Shown here: positions 55,915 through 64,000 of the stretch, one piece after another
How positions within the stretch are numbered: position 1 is the first letter of the stretch
Layout of the letters: each line of letters starts with the position of its first letter
NCBI GenBank assembly: GCA_902825215.1
Contig: LR782234.1
Location: 992,001 to 1,056,000, forward strand
Origin: Pseudomonas fluorescens
GTDB lineage: Bacteria; Pseudomonadota; Gammaproteobacteria; Pseudomonadales; Pseudomonadaceae
DNA: 64,000 bases
Direction: 5' to 3'
The notes under the pieces: model-generated
Told to the model about the DNA's origin: nothing
Database searches by the model: none
What the model saw: the letters and a program-made list of their open reading frames with translations, nothing else
Translations under genes and position numbers: made by a program

Positions 55915-56415
55915 GTGAAAATCAACTGGGCCGAGAAACTGCGGCAGAACGTGCATCAACTGGCCGAGTCCCTGGGCAACCTGTTCGTCGAAACCTTCCA
56001 CTACCTGGCGCTGTTCGCCATCGGTGCGGTGACGGCGTGGGCAGCGGTGATGGAGTTTCTCGGCATGCTCGAAGTCGGGCACATCAAGATCGACGACATT
56101 CTGCTGCTGTTCATCTATCTGGAACTGGGGGCGATGGTCGGGATTTATTTCAAGACCAACCACATGCCGGTGCGCTTCCTGATCTATGTGGCGATCACCG
56201 CACTGACGCGTCTGCTGATCTCCAACGTCTCGCACCACAATCCGCCGGACATGGGCATCATCTACCTGTGCGGCGGCATTCTGTTGCTGGCGTTTGCGAT
56301 CCTCGTGGTGCGTTACGCCTCGTCGCAGTTCCCCTCTGTGAAGATCGAGAACCCGCAGCGCAAGATCGGCACGGGCTCAAGCGAACATCCGGAAGTCGAA
56401 AAGGGTGAGCTTTAA
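55915..56415 (+). CDS. psiE: Phosphate-starvation-inducible PsiE-family protein
   Basis: 166 residues, GTG start behind AAGGA, four hydrophobic helices (about 25-50, 62-84, 90-105, 118-135) in the inner membrane, with the family motif IYLELGAMVGIYFKTNHMPV. Role of PsiE is unclear; expression in E. coli responds to phosphate and cAMP. Stop overlaps the convergent DUF3509 stop. Confidence 0.9.
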   Translation: MKINWAEKLRQNVHQLAESLGNLFVETFHYLALFAIGAVTAWAAVMEFLGMLEVGHIKIDDILLLFIYLELGAMVGIYFKTNHMPVRFLIYVAITALTRLLISNVSHHNPPDMGIIYLCGGILLLAFAILVVRYASSQFPSVKIENPQRKIGTGSSEHPEVEKGEL

Positions 56416-56726
56416 AGCCCCGCCGTCTGGCTCGGCGGGCTCTTGACTGGCGGCGGCGGGGTGAGCCCTGCGCCGTTGGTCATGGCTTCGAGAATCGACA
56501 TGGCGCTGTGGCCCTGCTCGATGGCGATACCGAACTGGATGCTTTGCACCAGACGTTTCAAACGCGCAGGATCATTGCGCTGTTCGGCGCTGATCATGCG
56601 TTTGGCGACAATCCGGCCGCCGTTGGACAGGGTCAGCATGATGCTGCCGTCCAGCCCTTGAATGCTCAGGTTGATCTGATAGTCCGGCGCGAAAGCATCG
56701 GTAATGATCTGAAATGGGTTGTCCAT
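56412..56726 (-). CDS. DUF3509-family protein
   Basis: 104 residues, small soluble protein of a family found mainly in Pseudomonas: NPFQIITDAFAPDYQINLSI at the start, RMISAEQRNDPARLKRLVQSI in the middle and a Pro-rich tail. Function unknown. Convergent with psiE, stops overlapping by three bases. Confidence 0.8.
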   Translation of the reverse strand: MDNPFQIITDAFAPDYQINLSIQGLDGSIMLTLSNGGRIVAKRMISAEQRNDPARLKRLVQSIQFGIAIEQGHSAMSILEAMTNGAGLTPPPPVKSPPSQTAGL

Positions 56727-56988
56727 GATGCGTCACCGCCTGATTGAACGTGCAGTTGTTGACCGGCCATGATCGGGTTGGTTCGCCATACCGGACCATT
56801 GGCATATCGTTCGCTGAGGTTCGCAAAGTCCGTTTGCCTCACAGGGGGTGTAGCAAGGGCCATGCCGGAATAATTGTCGAACAATAAACACGGACACAAC
56901 ACAGGCGAGCGCTCGGGCTCGCCTGTGTTTATCGCGCGTTTTCAGGGCAGAAAGGCGTTGGTGGTCGCTGACGGTGCAGGTCGTTCGA
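56727..56988. other. 262-bp gap with a hairpin after the serine dehydratase gene
   Basis: ACACAGGCGAGCG (56897-56909) pairs with CTCGCCTGTGT (to about 56925), likely the 3' hairpin of the minus-strand dehydratase. Nothing else recognised; the DUF3509 promoter must lie left of it. Confidence 0.55.
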
Positions 56989-58365
56989 TCAGCATTCCAC
57001 CCAGTTCACGGCGAGGCCGCCGCGCGAGGTTTCCTTGTATTTGTCGTGCATGTCGGCGCCGGTATCGCGCATGGTGCGGATCACCCGGTCGAGGGAAATG
57101 AAATGATTGCCATCGCCGCGCAAGGCCATTTGCGTGGCGTTGATCGCCTTGACCGCGGCAATCGCATTGCGCTCGATGCACGGCACCTGCACCAGTCCGC
57201 CGACCGGGTCGCAAGTCAGACCGAGGTTGTGTTCGAGGCCGATTTCCGCGGCGTTTTCCAGCTGCTCCGGGGTAGCGCCGAGGATCTCAGCCAGGCCCGC
57301 CGCAGCCATCGCGCAGGCCGAACCCACTTCACCCTGACAGCCGACTTCGGCGCCAGAGATCGAGGCGTTTTTCTTGCACAGAATGCCGACGGCGGCGGCG
57401 CCGAGAAAGAACGCGACGACATCATCGTCAGACGCGTCCGGGTTGAATTTCATGTAGTAATGCAGCACCGCCGGAATGATCCCGGCCGCGCCATTGGTCG
57501 GCGCAGTGACCATGCGCCCGCCGGCGGCGTTCTCTTCGTTGACAGCGAGGGCGAACAGGTTGACCCACTCCATGGCCGACAGCGTTGAACTGATCACATT
57601 CGGCTTGCCGATTTCCAGCAGGCTGCGATGCAGTTTCGCCGCGCGGCGTGGAACATTGAGACCGCCCGGCAGGATGCCTTCGTGGCTCAAGCCCTTTTCT
57701 ACGCACTCACGCATCACCGCCCAGATGTGCAGCAGGCCCTGACGGATCTCGGCATCGCTGCGCCAGGCGCGCTCGTTGGCCATCATCAACTCGGACACGC
57801 GCAGGTTGTGTTGCTTGCACAGCGACAGCAATTGCGCAGCACTGGAAAAATCGTACGGCAATTCAACGTCGCCGCTTGGCGCCACACCGGACTCGGCTTC
57901 AGCGGCTTCGATGATGAAACCGCCGCCGACCGAATAGTAGGTTTGCTCGAACAACTCGCCGGTCGCGCCAAAGGCTGTGAGCGACATCGCGTTGGGGTGA
58001 TAAGGCAGGCTCTCATCCAGCAAAAGCAGATCGCCCTGCCAGTCGAAAGCAATGGTTTGCTGGCCGCCGAGGCGCAGTTGGCCAGTTTCGCGCAGTTGTT
58101 GAATGCGGGCGTCGATGGTCGACGGATCGATGCTGTCCGGCCATTCGCCCATCAGGCCCATGACCGTGGCGCGATCGGTGGCGTGACCGACCCCGGTGGC
58201 CGAGAGCGAACCGTATAAACGGATTTCGACACGCCGTACGTCGTCGAGCAAATGTTGATCGATCAGGGCTTGGGCAAATGTCGCCGCCGCACGCATCGGA
58301 CCCACGGTGTGGGAACTGGACGGGCCGATGCCCACTTTGAAAAGATCGAAAACACTGATAGCCAT
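56989..58365 (-). CDS. L-serine ammonia-lyase (iron-sulfur type)
   Basis: Deaminates serine to pyruvate using a 4Fe-4S cluster. 458 residues, single-chain form: beta domain with [20 protein letters not shown] (1-20) and alpha domain with cluster cysteines in [37 protein letters not shown]. SdaA/SdaB type; which paralogue it is cannot be told here. Divergent from a LysR gene 135 bp away that probably regulates it. Confidence 0.94.
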   Translation of the reverse strand: MAISVFDLFKVGIGPSSSHTVGPMRAAATFAQALIDQHLLDDVRRVEIRLYGSLSATGVGHATDRATVMGLMGEWPDSIDPSTIDARIQQLRETGQLRLGGQQTIAFDWQGDLLLLDESLPYHPNAMSLTAFGATGELFEQTYYSVGGGFIIEAAEAESGVAPSGDVELPYDFSSAAQLLSLCKQHNLRVSELMMANERAWRSDAEIRQGLLHIWAVMRECVEKGLSHEGILPGGLNVPRRAAKLHRSLLEIGKPNVISSTLSAMEWVNLFALAVNEENAAGGRMVTAPTNGAAGIIPAVLHYYMKFNPDASDDDVVAFFLGAAAVGILCKKNASISGAEVGCQGEVGSACAMAAAGLAEILGATPEQLENAAEIGLEHNLGLTCDPVGGLVQVPCIERNAIAAVKAINATQMALRGDGNHFISLDRVIRTMRDTGADMHDKYKETSRGGLAVNWVEC

Positions 58366-58500
58366 GCTAAAGCCTTACAAGCAATGGAGGAGGAATCGCT
58401 GCCATTTTTTGTCGGACAAGCGCAATGTCGGCGATACTGCCTGCCTCGGTCCTAGGTGACCAACGAAACTTCCTAAGAAAGCCTTTAGCAGGACTAAACG

Positions 58501-59448
58501 ATGAGTCGTCAATTGCATGCCCAGACTTACGTCTGGCTGCAGGTGTTTTCCTGTGCCGCTCGGCACCTGTCGTTCACCCGTTGTGCCGAAGAACTGCACA
58601 TCACCCCCGGTGCCGTCAGCCAGCAGATTCGGCAACTTGAAGAGCGCTTGGGTTTTCGTCTGTTTCACCGGCGCGCGCGCGGCGTGGAGCTGAGTGCGGA
58701 GGGGCAGCGCCTGGCGATTACCGTCAACGAGGCTTATGGCAGCATCGACGCGGAATTGCGACGGCTGGATGCCGGGATGATCAGCGGCACGCTGCGTGTG
58801 CGCTCGATTCCATCGTTTCTCAGTAAATGGCTGACGCCGCGTCTGCCACGCCTGCAACAGCGCTATCCGGACATTCAGTTGCGCCTGGTGGCCGAGGACA
58901 GCAGTGTGCCGTTGCACGAGGGCGAATTTGATCTGGCAATCGATTTGAACGACGGCAGCTACCCCGGATTGTTATCCACAGCTTTGCTCGACGAGCAGAT
59001 TTTTCCAGTGTGTGCGCCGAGTCTGCTACGCGGCCGGCCGCCGTTGCACGGGCCGGCGGATCTGCTGCATTTCCCGCTGCTGCACGACATCACTGCGTGG
59101 CGCGGCAGCTACGAGTACGCCGAGTGGGAGTTTTATCTGAACGCGATCGGCTTCGAGGGCGCGGATGTGCGCCGGGGTCATACCTTCAATCGCAATCACC
59201 TGACCATCGAAGCGGCAATTGCCGGCATGGGCGTAGCGATTGCCCGACGTACTTTACTCAACGACGAGCTGGAACGCGGCGCGCTGATCGTGCCGTTCGG
59301 CCTGTCGGTGCCTAATCACAAACGTTACGTGCTGCTCTATGCGCCGGGGGCGCTGAGCCATCCGGGCGTACGTGCAGTGCATGACTGGCTTGTTGAGGAG
59401 GCGGGGATTTTCCGCAGCTTGCACCCGCTGAATGATGGGCAATTGTGA
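58501..59448 (+). CDS. LysR-family regulator (GcvA/DsdC-like)
   Basis: 315 residues. HTH (about 8-66, FSCAARHLSFTRCAEELHITPGAVSQQIRQLEERLG), effector domain (about 95-300). The order beside serine dehydratase, with a 135-bp divergent gap, suggests control of serine breakdown; ligand unknown. Confidence 0.87.
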   Translation: MSRQLHAQTYVWLQVFSCAARHLSFTRCAEELHITPGAVSQQIRQLEERLGFRLFHRRARGVELSAEGQRLAITVNEAYGSIDAELRRLDAGMISGTLRVRSIPSFLSKWLTPRLPRLQQRYPDIQLRLVAEDSSVPLHEGEFDLAIDLNDGSYPGLLSTALLDEQIFPVCAPSLLRGRPPLHGPADLLHFPLLHDITAWRGSYEYAEWEFYLNAIGFEGADVRRGHTFNRNHLTIEAAIAGMGVAIARRTLLNDELERGALIVPFGLSVPNHKRYVLLYAPGALSHPGVRAVHDWLVEEAGIFRSLHPLNDGQL

Positions 59449-59648
59449 GCAAGCTTTGCCGGGCCGCGGGGCGACCCAACTCCCGACCTTACCAGCGCTT
59501 CGCTCGGTTGTCCGGCTTTTTTTGCGAATCAATATTTATCTTTTTTCAGGGGTTGAAATGTTCGCCGCTCGGGCCGATTGTTGTAATCAAGGGGTCACGA
59601 AATCCTGTTCCAGGCCCCTTGCGAGCTAGCTGAAATAAGGGATGAACT

Positions 59649-60056
59649 ATGCAAATCCAAGTCAACAGCGATAACCATATTCAAAGCAGTAAGCGACTGG
59701 AGGAGTGGGTACGTACAACTATTGAGAGCACGCTCGACCGTTATGAAGAAGACCTGACCCGTGTCGAAGTCCACCTGAGCGACGAGAACGGCGAGAAACC
59801 AGGTCCCCATGACTTGCGCTGCCAACTGGAAGCGCGGCCAAAAGGCCACCAACCGATTTCCGTGACCCATAAAGCCGATTCGCTGGAACAGGCGATCGAC
59901 GGTGCTGCCGAAAAACTCGAGCACAAACTGGATCACCTGTTCGGCAAACTGCGAGGTAAACCACGCGCCGCTGTAGTGCCATTCACCGGCAAAGCGAATG
60001 ACAAATTGCTGGCAGAAGAATTTGACGAGAACGAACAGGCAGCGATCAACAGTTGA
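59649..60056 (+). CDS. HPF/RaiA-family ribosome-associated protein
   Basis: 135 residues, one ribosome hibernation factor domain (about 1-105): MQIQVNSDNHI, RYEEDLTRVEVHLSDENG, and the helix LEQAIDGAAEKLEHKLD. This is a paralogue without the long C-terminal dimerisation domain, unlike the rpoN-linked HPF. It likely binds 30S subunits under stress. ATAAGG before the ATG. Terminator follows. Confidence 0.85.
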   Translation: MQIQVNSDNHIQSSKRLEEWVRTTIESTLDRYEEDLTRVEVHLSDENGEKPGPHDLRCQLEARPKGHQPISVTHKADSLEQAIDGAAEKLEHKLDHLFGKLRGKPRAAVVPFTGKANDKLLAEEFDENEQAAINS

Positions 60057-60086
60057 TGCGCTGATTTCATAAGCCACCCCAATGAG

Positions 60087-60115
60087 AACGGGCCTGCGAA
60101 TGCAGGCCCGTTTTT
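60087..60115 (+). terminator. Terminator after the HPF-like gene
   Basis: AACGGGCCTGC GAAT GCAGGCCCGTTTTT, 31 bases after the stop. Confidence 0.92.
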
Positions 60116-60153
60116 GTTTGTGGCTGGATTTGGTGTACGGCGTGAGAACGCAG

Positions 60154-60330
60154 CCCTCACCCCAGCCCTCTCCCGGAGGGAGAGGGGGCCGACCGCGTTG
60201 TCAGCGGGATGTATATCGACCTGACATACCGCGTCGATCATGGATTGCGTTCAGTACTGTCAGGTCGACGAATTTCTGGAGTATCCCCCAATCGGTTCCC
60301 TCTCCCTCCGGGAGAGGGCTAGGGTGAGGG
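60154..60330. repeat. 177-bp inverted-repeat element, copy 3 (left flank of DUF559)
   Basis: Terminal segments CCCTCACCCCAGCCCTCTCC and GGAGAGGGCTAGGGTGAGGG are imperfect inverted repeats, each with its own hairpin (CTCTCCCGGAGGGAGAG-type). Same length and orientation as the copy at 60737, and alike along the core (GGGGCCGACCGCGTTGTCAG shared). The right end supplies the stop codon of the DUF559 gene. Confidence 0.9.
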
Positions 60331-60687
60331 CGCTTTTCGATTCGCCGCGATTCTGATGATCTGCTCCAGCACATCGTCCATTTGCTGCATCACCTCAAGA
60401 TTACTGAAGCGCAAGACTTCAATGCCTTTTTGGTTCAGATAACGCGTCCGGCGTAGGTCGTGGATCACTCCCGGCGACTCATGGTGTTGTCCACCATCCA
60501 GCTCGATCGCCAACTTCAGCTCGGCACAGTAAAAATCCAGAACATAGGGTGCGCAAGGATACTGACGACGAAATTTCAGATTGGCGATTTGCCGGGCGCG
60601 AAGCTTTTGCCAGAGCAGGTGTTCGCAGTCGGTTTGTTTGGTGCGTAGCTGGCGGGCGAACTGGGCGAGGGTAGGGCGATTCTGCAT
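60319..60687 (-). CDS. DUF559 (Vsr-like endonuclease fold) protein
   Basis: 122 residues, PD-(D/E)XK-like fold related to very short patch repair endonucleases. Candidate catalytic residues: D51 (VLDFY), E62 and D64 (AIELDGGQHH) and H68; N-terminal LRTKQTDCEHLLWQKLRAR is the family hallmark. No methylase or mismatch repair gene near. It is flanked by two direct 177-bp elements; the final residues APSP and the TAG are read from the terminal CCCTCACCCTAG of the left element. Such an association suggests a nuclease acting on, or carried with, the repeat. Activity is unproven. Confidence 0.85.
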   Translation of the reverse strand: MQNRPTLAQFARQLRTKQTDCEHLLWQKLRARQIANLKFRRQYPCAPYVLDFYCAELKLAIELDGGQHHESPGVIHDLRRTRYLNQKGIEVLRFSNLEVMQQMDDVLEQIIRIAANRKAPSP

Positions 60688-60736
60688 GCTTCACGGTCCT
60701 TGTGAAGTGGATTTGATAACTCACTGTAGCCCAGAA

Positions 60737-60913
60737 CCCTCACCCCAGCCCTCTCCCGGAGGGAGAGGGGGCCGACCGCGTTGTCAGCGGGATGTATGCC
60801 GGCCTGACACACCGCGTCGATCATGGATTCAGATTAGTACTCTCAGGTCGCTACACTTCTGAAATATCCCACAATCAGTCCCCTCTCCCTCCGGAGAGGG
60901 TTAGGGTGAGGGG
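60737..60913. repeat. 177-bp inverted-repeat element, copy 4 (right flank of DUF559)
   Basis: CCCTCACCCCAGCCCTCTCC to GGTTAGGGTGAGGGG; the same 177-bp length and orientation as copy 3, with the shared core GGGGCCGACCGCGTTGTCAG and TCGATCATGGATT. It starts 49 bases upstream of the DUF559 start codon. Confidence 0.9.
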
Positions 60914-60937
60914 CTTTTGATTTTGAATATGCAAGCC

Positions 60938-63271
60938 TCAGAACGCCACCGAAGTCTGCACATAAACCGTCCGCGGCTCCCCCACATATTTGCCCTTGTT
61001 GTTGTCATCGAACGAGCGTGTGAAGTACTGCGTGTTGAAGATGTTCTTTACCCCCACCGCCACGTTCAGATCGGACAACTGCGGCCCGAAGTCATACCCT
61101 GCGCGGCTGCTGAACAGCATGTAGCCGGGGATCTTGCCGGTGCTGCCATCGGCGCTTTCCTTTGCGGTATTGGCGTTGTCGGCGAACTGGTCGCTCTGGA
61201 AGGTGCTGTCCAGATTGAGTTTCCATGGCCCTTCGGTGTAGCCGACGCCCAGCGTGCCTTTGTGCTTCGAAGAGAACGGCACGCGGTTGCCCTTGTTCGG
61301 GCCGTCTTCGCGGATGGTCGCATCAACATAGGCGTACGAGGCGTAGACATCGAAACCGGCCAACGCCGGATTCAGGTCGTCGAGCGCGTAGTTGATGCTG
61401 GTCTCGATGCCTTGATGGCGGGTTTCACCGCGGGCGATCACCGAATCGTTGGTCTGGTTGCTTTCGTACTGGTTGTCGAAGTTGATCAGGAACGCGCCGA
61501 TCTCCGCACGCAACGCGCCGTTGTCGTAGCGTGTGCCGACTTCCCAGGTACGCGCCTTTTCCGGTTTCACTTCACCGCTGGTGACCCGGTTGGGCATCTG
61601 GCTGTATTGCACGCTGCCGAACGAGCCTTCGGTGTTGGCGTACAGATTCCAGCTGTCGTTGAGGTGATAAAGCACGTTCAGCGCCGGCAGCGCGGTGTTG
61701 TAGTCGCCCTTGTACTTGACGTTGGTCAGGTTGTTGGTCTGCTGCGACTCGATCATTTCGTAGCGCACGCCGGGGGTGATGGTCCACTTGCCGATATCGA
61801 TGCGATCGTCGATGAAGAACGCATTGGCCTCGGTGCCGCCACGGGTATCGCGGTCATTGCGGCTGTTGGTGGTCGGGTATTCGTTGCTGGCGATCGGCGT
61901 GCGATAGCGCAGTTCGTGGCCGGCTTCGTTGATGTAGCGGTAGCCGACTCCGACTTCATGGCTGGTCGGACCGAGGTCGAAGCCTTGGGCGAAACGGGTT
62001 TCCAGACCGCGCACCCAGTACTCGCGCGGCGACAGCGACAGGAACGTGCCCTGGTCCAGATAACCGCTGCGCAGGGTCTTGGTGAAGAAGGTGTTGGCGG
62101 TGAATTCGCGTCGATCTTCCTGATAGCGATAGCCGAAGTTGAACATCGTGCGGCGGCCCCAGAACTGGTCTTTCGGCCGTGTCGACTGGTACGGATCGGC
62201 GTCGTAGTCGGCGACGTTCAAACCACCAGGCATGTCGGCCTTGCCTTCGTAATACTGGGCCATGGCGTTGAAGCTGTTGGCCTCGTCGAGCTGGTATTTG
62301 CCTTTGAGAATCAGGTCATCGATTTCAGTATCGCTGTGTTCGCGCCAGTCGCCGCCGCGAGTGCCGGAGTAGAGCAACGCGCCGCCGAGGCCATTGGCGT
62401 TGCTGCCACCGGCCAGCAGGTTGGCGCTGGTCTTGAAGCCGTCGTGGCTCGACGAAGGGCTGGTTTCGGTCTGGAAACCGCCTTTCACCGTTGGCTCATC
62501 GGGAATCGCCCGGGTCACGAAGTTGACCACACCGCCGACGTTTTGCGGCCCGTAACGCACCGCGCCACCGCCACGCACCACGTCCACCGCGTCCATGTTG
62601 CCCATGCTGATCGGCGCGAATGATAGCTGCGGCTGGCCGTAAGGGGCGAAGGGCACCGGGATGCCGTCCATCAACACGGTCGAGCGCGCGGCCAGACGCG
62701 GATTCAAACCACGGATGCCGAAGTTCAGCGCCATGTCATGGCTGCCGGTGCCGTTGTTCTCCGGGGCGTTGACGCCGGGGATGCGGTTGAGCACGTCGCG
62801 CGCCTGCGTGGCGCCCTGGCGTTCGAATTCTTCGCGGCGGATCACGTCGCGGGCGCCGGGATGTTCGAACACATTGATCTGCGCCGCATCGCCAAGCCAG
62901 TCGCCGACGACTTTCGAGGTGTCCAGCTCCAGCGCCGCGTCTGCCAGCGGTTGCAGGCTGAACGCATTGTCGCCCTCGGCGCGTGCTTGCAGGCCGGTCC
63001 CTTCGAGCAAGGCATCGAGACCTTGCTCCGTGGTGTAATTGCCTTCCAGACCACGGCTTTGCAAGCCACCGGTGACTTGCGAGCCAAAGGAAATCAGCAC
63101 CCCGGCTTCACGGCCGAATTGATTGAGCGCGTTTTCCAGCGACGACGGCGCGATGTGATAAGCCTTGGCATCGGCGGCCAGCGCGGCGGGCACGGCGCTG
63201 AAACTCAGGCTGGCGCCAAGGACGACGTTGCGCAAAGTGCGAGCCAGTGGCGTGAGGCGGATAGGGTGCAT
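60938..63271 (-). CDS. fecA: FecA-like TonB-dependent receptor with STN signalling domain
   Basis: 777 residues: signal peptide (1-about 33, ALAA/DAKA), secretin/TonB N-terminal (STN) signalling domain (about 36-110), plug (about 135-250, DVLNRIPGVNAPEN, MDGIPVPFAPYG) and barrel ending in phenylalanine (YVQTSVAF). Takes up ferric citrate or a related chelate and signals to FecR. Start MHPIRLTPL is chosen over a longer frame because the signal peptide begins there. Preceded by fecR, as in P. aeruginosa. Confidence 0.9.
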   Translation of the reverse strand: MHPIRLTPLARTLRNVVLGASLSFSAVPAALAADAKAYHIAPSSLENALNQFGREAGVLISFGSQVTGGLQSRGLEGNYTTEQGLDALLEGTGLQARAEGDNAFSLQPLADAALELDTSKVVGDWLGDAAQINVFEHPGARDVIRREEFERQGATQARDVLNRIPGVNAPENNGTGSHDMALNFGIRGLNPRLAARSTVLMDGIPVPFAPYGQPQLSFAPISMGNMDAVDVVRGGGAVRYGPQNVGGVVNFVTRAIPDEPTVKGGFQTETSPSSSHDGFKTSANLLAGGSNANGLGGALLYSGTRGGDWREHSDTEIDDLILKGKYQLDEANSFNAMAQYYEGKADMPGGLNVADYDADPYQSTRPKDQFWGRRTMFNFGYRYQEDRREFTANTFFTKTLRSGYLDQGTFLSLSPREYWVRGLETRFAQGFDLGPTSHEVGVGYRYINEAGHELRYRTPIASNEYPTTNSRNDRDTRGGTEANAFFIDDRIDIGKWTITPGVRYEMIESQQTNNLTNVKYKGDYNTALPALNVLYHLNDSWNLYANTEGSFGSVQYSQMPNRVTSGEVKPEKARTWEVGTRYDNGALRAEIGAFLINFDNQYESNQTNDSVIARGETRHQGIETSINYALDDLNPALAGFDVYASYAYVDATIREDGPNKGNRVPFSSKHKGTLGVGYTEGPWKLNLDSTFQSDQFADNANTAKESADGSTGKIPGYMLFSSRAGYDFGPQLSDLNVAVGVKNIFNTQYFTRSFDDNNKGKYVGEPRTVYVQTSVAF

Positions 63272-63361
63272 GGCGGATGATCCTGAGAAGGTTGAATCAA
63301 GGGGGCTTTCCTTCTCTGTCACGCCAGATCTGAAAAACGGCTCATTTATTTTTCAGGGGCT

Positions 63362-64000
63362 CTAAACCCGCGCTTCGACGCTCACCCAGTAGCGGGTGAA
63401 ACGCCGGACTTTGACCGGCAGACTGATTTGCAGCAGATCGAGGATCCGCTCGCTGTCGTCCAATGGATACGTCCCGGAGATCAGCAAGTCGGCGACGTTA
63501 TTGTCGCAATGCAGCTGACCGCGACGGTAGCGGCCCAGCTCATCGAGGAAGTCGCCCAGACGCATGTGCGCGGCGACCAGCATGCCATCAGTCCAGGCGC
63601 CGCTGTTGGCATCCAGCGGTTTGGCTTCGCTGATGGAACTGACGGTAAAGCTCAGCTGGCGCGCGACCGGCAGCAGCACGGGCGCGCGTTGATCGAGGGC
63701 CAGTTCGACTCGCCCGGCAAACAGGGCGATCTGTGTGCGGTCGGCAAACTGCCGCACATTGAGTCGCGCGCCTTGAGTGTTCAGAACACCTTGCGCGGTG
63801 CGGATCGCGAACGAGTTGGCAGCGCTGAGGAGCATTTCGCCTTCGAGCAGGCGAATCAGGCGCTGCTCGCCATCGACGTCTATGGCGCTCGCCGTGTTGA
63901 GCTGCAACAGATCGTCGCCACCCAGCGACACCTTGCGCCGCTGCCCGAGCGGCGTGCGGTAATCGGCGAGCATCGACGGCAGCGGCGTGTGCTCGCGCAG
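63362..64000 (-). CDS. fecR: FecR anti-sigma regulator (partial, N-terminus outside window)
   Basis: The C-terminal ~210 residues of a FecR-family inner-membrane sensor; the frame is open to base 64000. Periplasmic FecR domain with LADYRTPLGQRRKVSLGGDD and RLLEGEMLLSAAN..FAIRT, then the C-terminal STN-like part ending in ...RFTRYWVSVEARV. It would relay iron-chelate binding by FecA to a FecI-type sigma factor beyond the window. Gap to fecA is 90 bases. Confidence 0.9.
   Translation of the reverse strand: MREHTPLPSMLADYRTPLGQRRKVSLGGDDLLQLNTASAIDVDGEQRLIRLLEGEMLLSAANSFAIRTAQGVLNTQGARLNVRQFADRTQIALFAGRVELALDQRAPVLLPVARQLSFTVSSISEAKPLDANSGAWTDGMLVAAHMRLGDFLDELGRYRRGQLHCDNNVADLLISGTYPLDDSERILDLLQISLPVKVRRFTRYWVSVEARV

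Noticed and set aside
60917..62623. 568-codon plus-strand frame antisense to fecA
   Set aside because: Shadow of the GC-rich fecA codons; valine/alanine/glycine-rich with no family pattern, while the minus strand is a clear receptor.

Overview
The window is a chromosomal segment of a fluorescent-group Pseudomonas. Long stretches keep the gene order I know from P. aeruginosa (kdsC/kdsD - mlaFEDCB - ibaG - murA - hisG/D/C - algW - nif3-like - cysD/cysNC; pta - slyD - glutathione peroxidase; cysZ - trxB; folM/folE/folX with a flavodoxin). The codon use is GC-rich, and the intergenic gaps carry the palindromic GTGGGAGCGAGC..GCTCGC repeats typical of P. fluorescens-type genomes. There are no rRNA, tRNA, CRISPR or prophage features. 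Gene density is about 90 %.

Layout. 1-4.7 kb: KDO synthesis (kdsC partial, kdsD) divergent from the mlaFEDCB phospholipid transport operon. 4.7-9.5 kb: ibaG, murA and hisG-hisD-hisC. 9.7-13.8 kb, minus strand: algW, then a metal- or siderophore-type TonB receptor with a periplasmic DUF4198 partner behind a 43-bp palindrome. 13.9-18.3 kb: nif3-like gene and the sulfate-activation genes cysD and cysN-cysC, which are split by a small four-helix-bundle (S23/IVP) gene bracketed by dispersed repeats. 18.4-28 kb: acyltransferase-pta, DUF3565, slyD, gpx, an old yellow enzyme, a GT4 glycosyltransferase, cysZ, trxB, hopJ and DUF1244. 28.4-33.7 kb: the monapterin genes folM-folE-folX, an ABM protein, and a MerR/LitR-like regulator with PilZ-like, short-LOV and flavodoxin genes, which looks like a blue-light-responsive locus. 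33.8-36.6 kb: aldolase, alpha/beta hydrolase and SDR. 37-43 kb: DUF1302-DUF1329-LuxR(MalT-like). 43.3-46.8 kb: an AT-richer 1170-residue protein with a duplicated module, toxin-like and of unknown role. 46.9-52.5 kb: hmgR and the homogentisate pathway hmgA-fahA-maiA with an MFS carrier. 52.6-60.1 kb: repeats, sirB1-like gene, a leucine-dehydrogenase homologue with an altered active site, SOS-controlled yebG, psiE, DUF3509, serine dehydratase with a LysR regulator, and an HPF-like protein. 60.1-64 kb: a DUF559 nuclease gene sandwiched between two 177-bp repeat elements, then fecA and partial fecR.

How the genes work together. The Mla system, KdsC/D, MurA and AlgW all serve envelope building and surveillance. 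CysD and CysNC make PAPS from sulfate, which the CysZ-like protein may help import. HmgA, FahA and MaiA convert homogentisate from tyrosine and phenylalanine to fumarate and acetoacetate. FolM, FolE and FolX can supply tetrahydromonapterin, known in Pseudomonas as the phenylalanine hydroxylase cofactor, which feeds the same pathway.

The most unusual points are two small protein genes, each bracketed by its own dispersed repeat family (the DUF559 nuclease with 177-bp elements, and S23/IVP with AGCTTGCCGCTTGAAGC-type repeats). Both resemble the known pairing of RAYT transposases with REP sequences. Next are the large duplicated-module protein, the LOV/LitR locus, and the leucine dehydrogenase with valine in place of the second active-site lysine.
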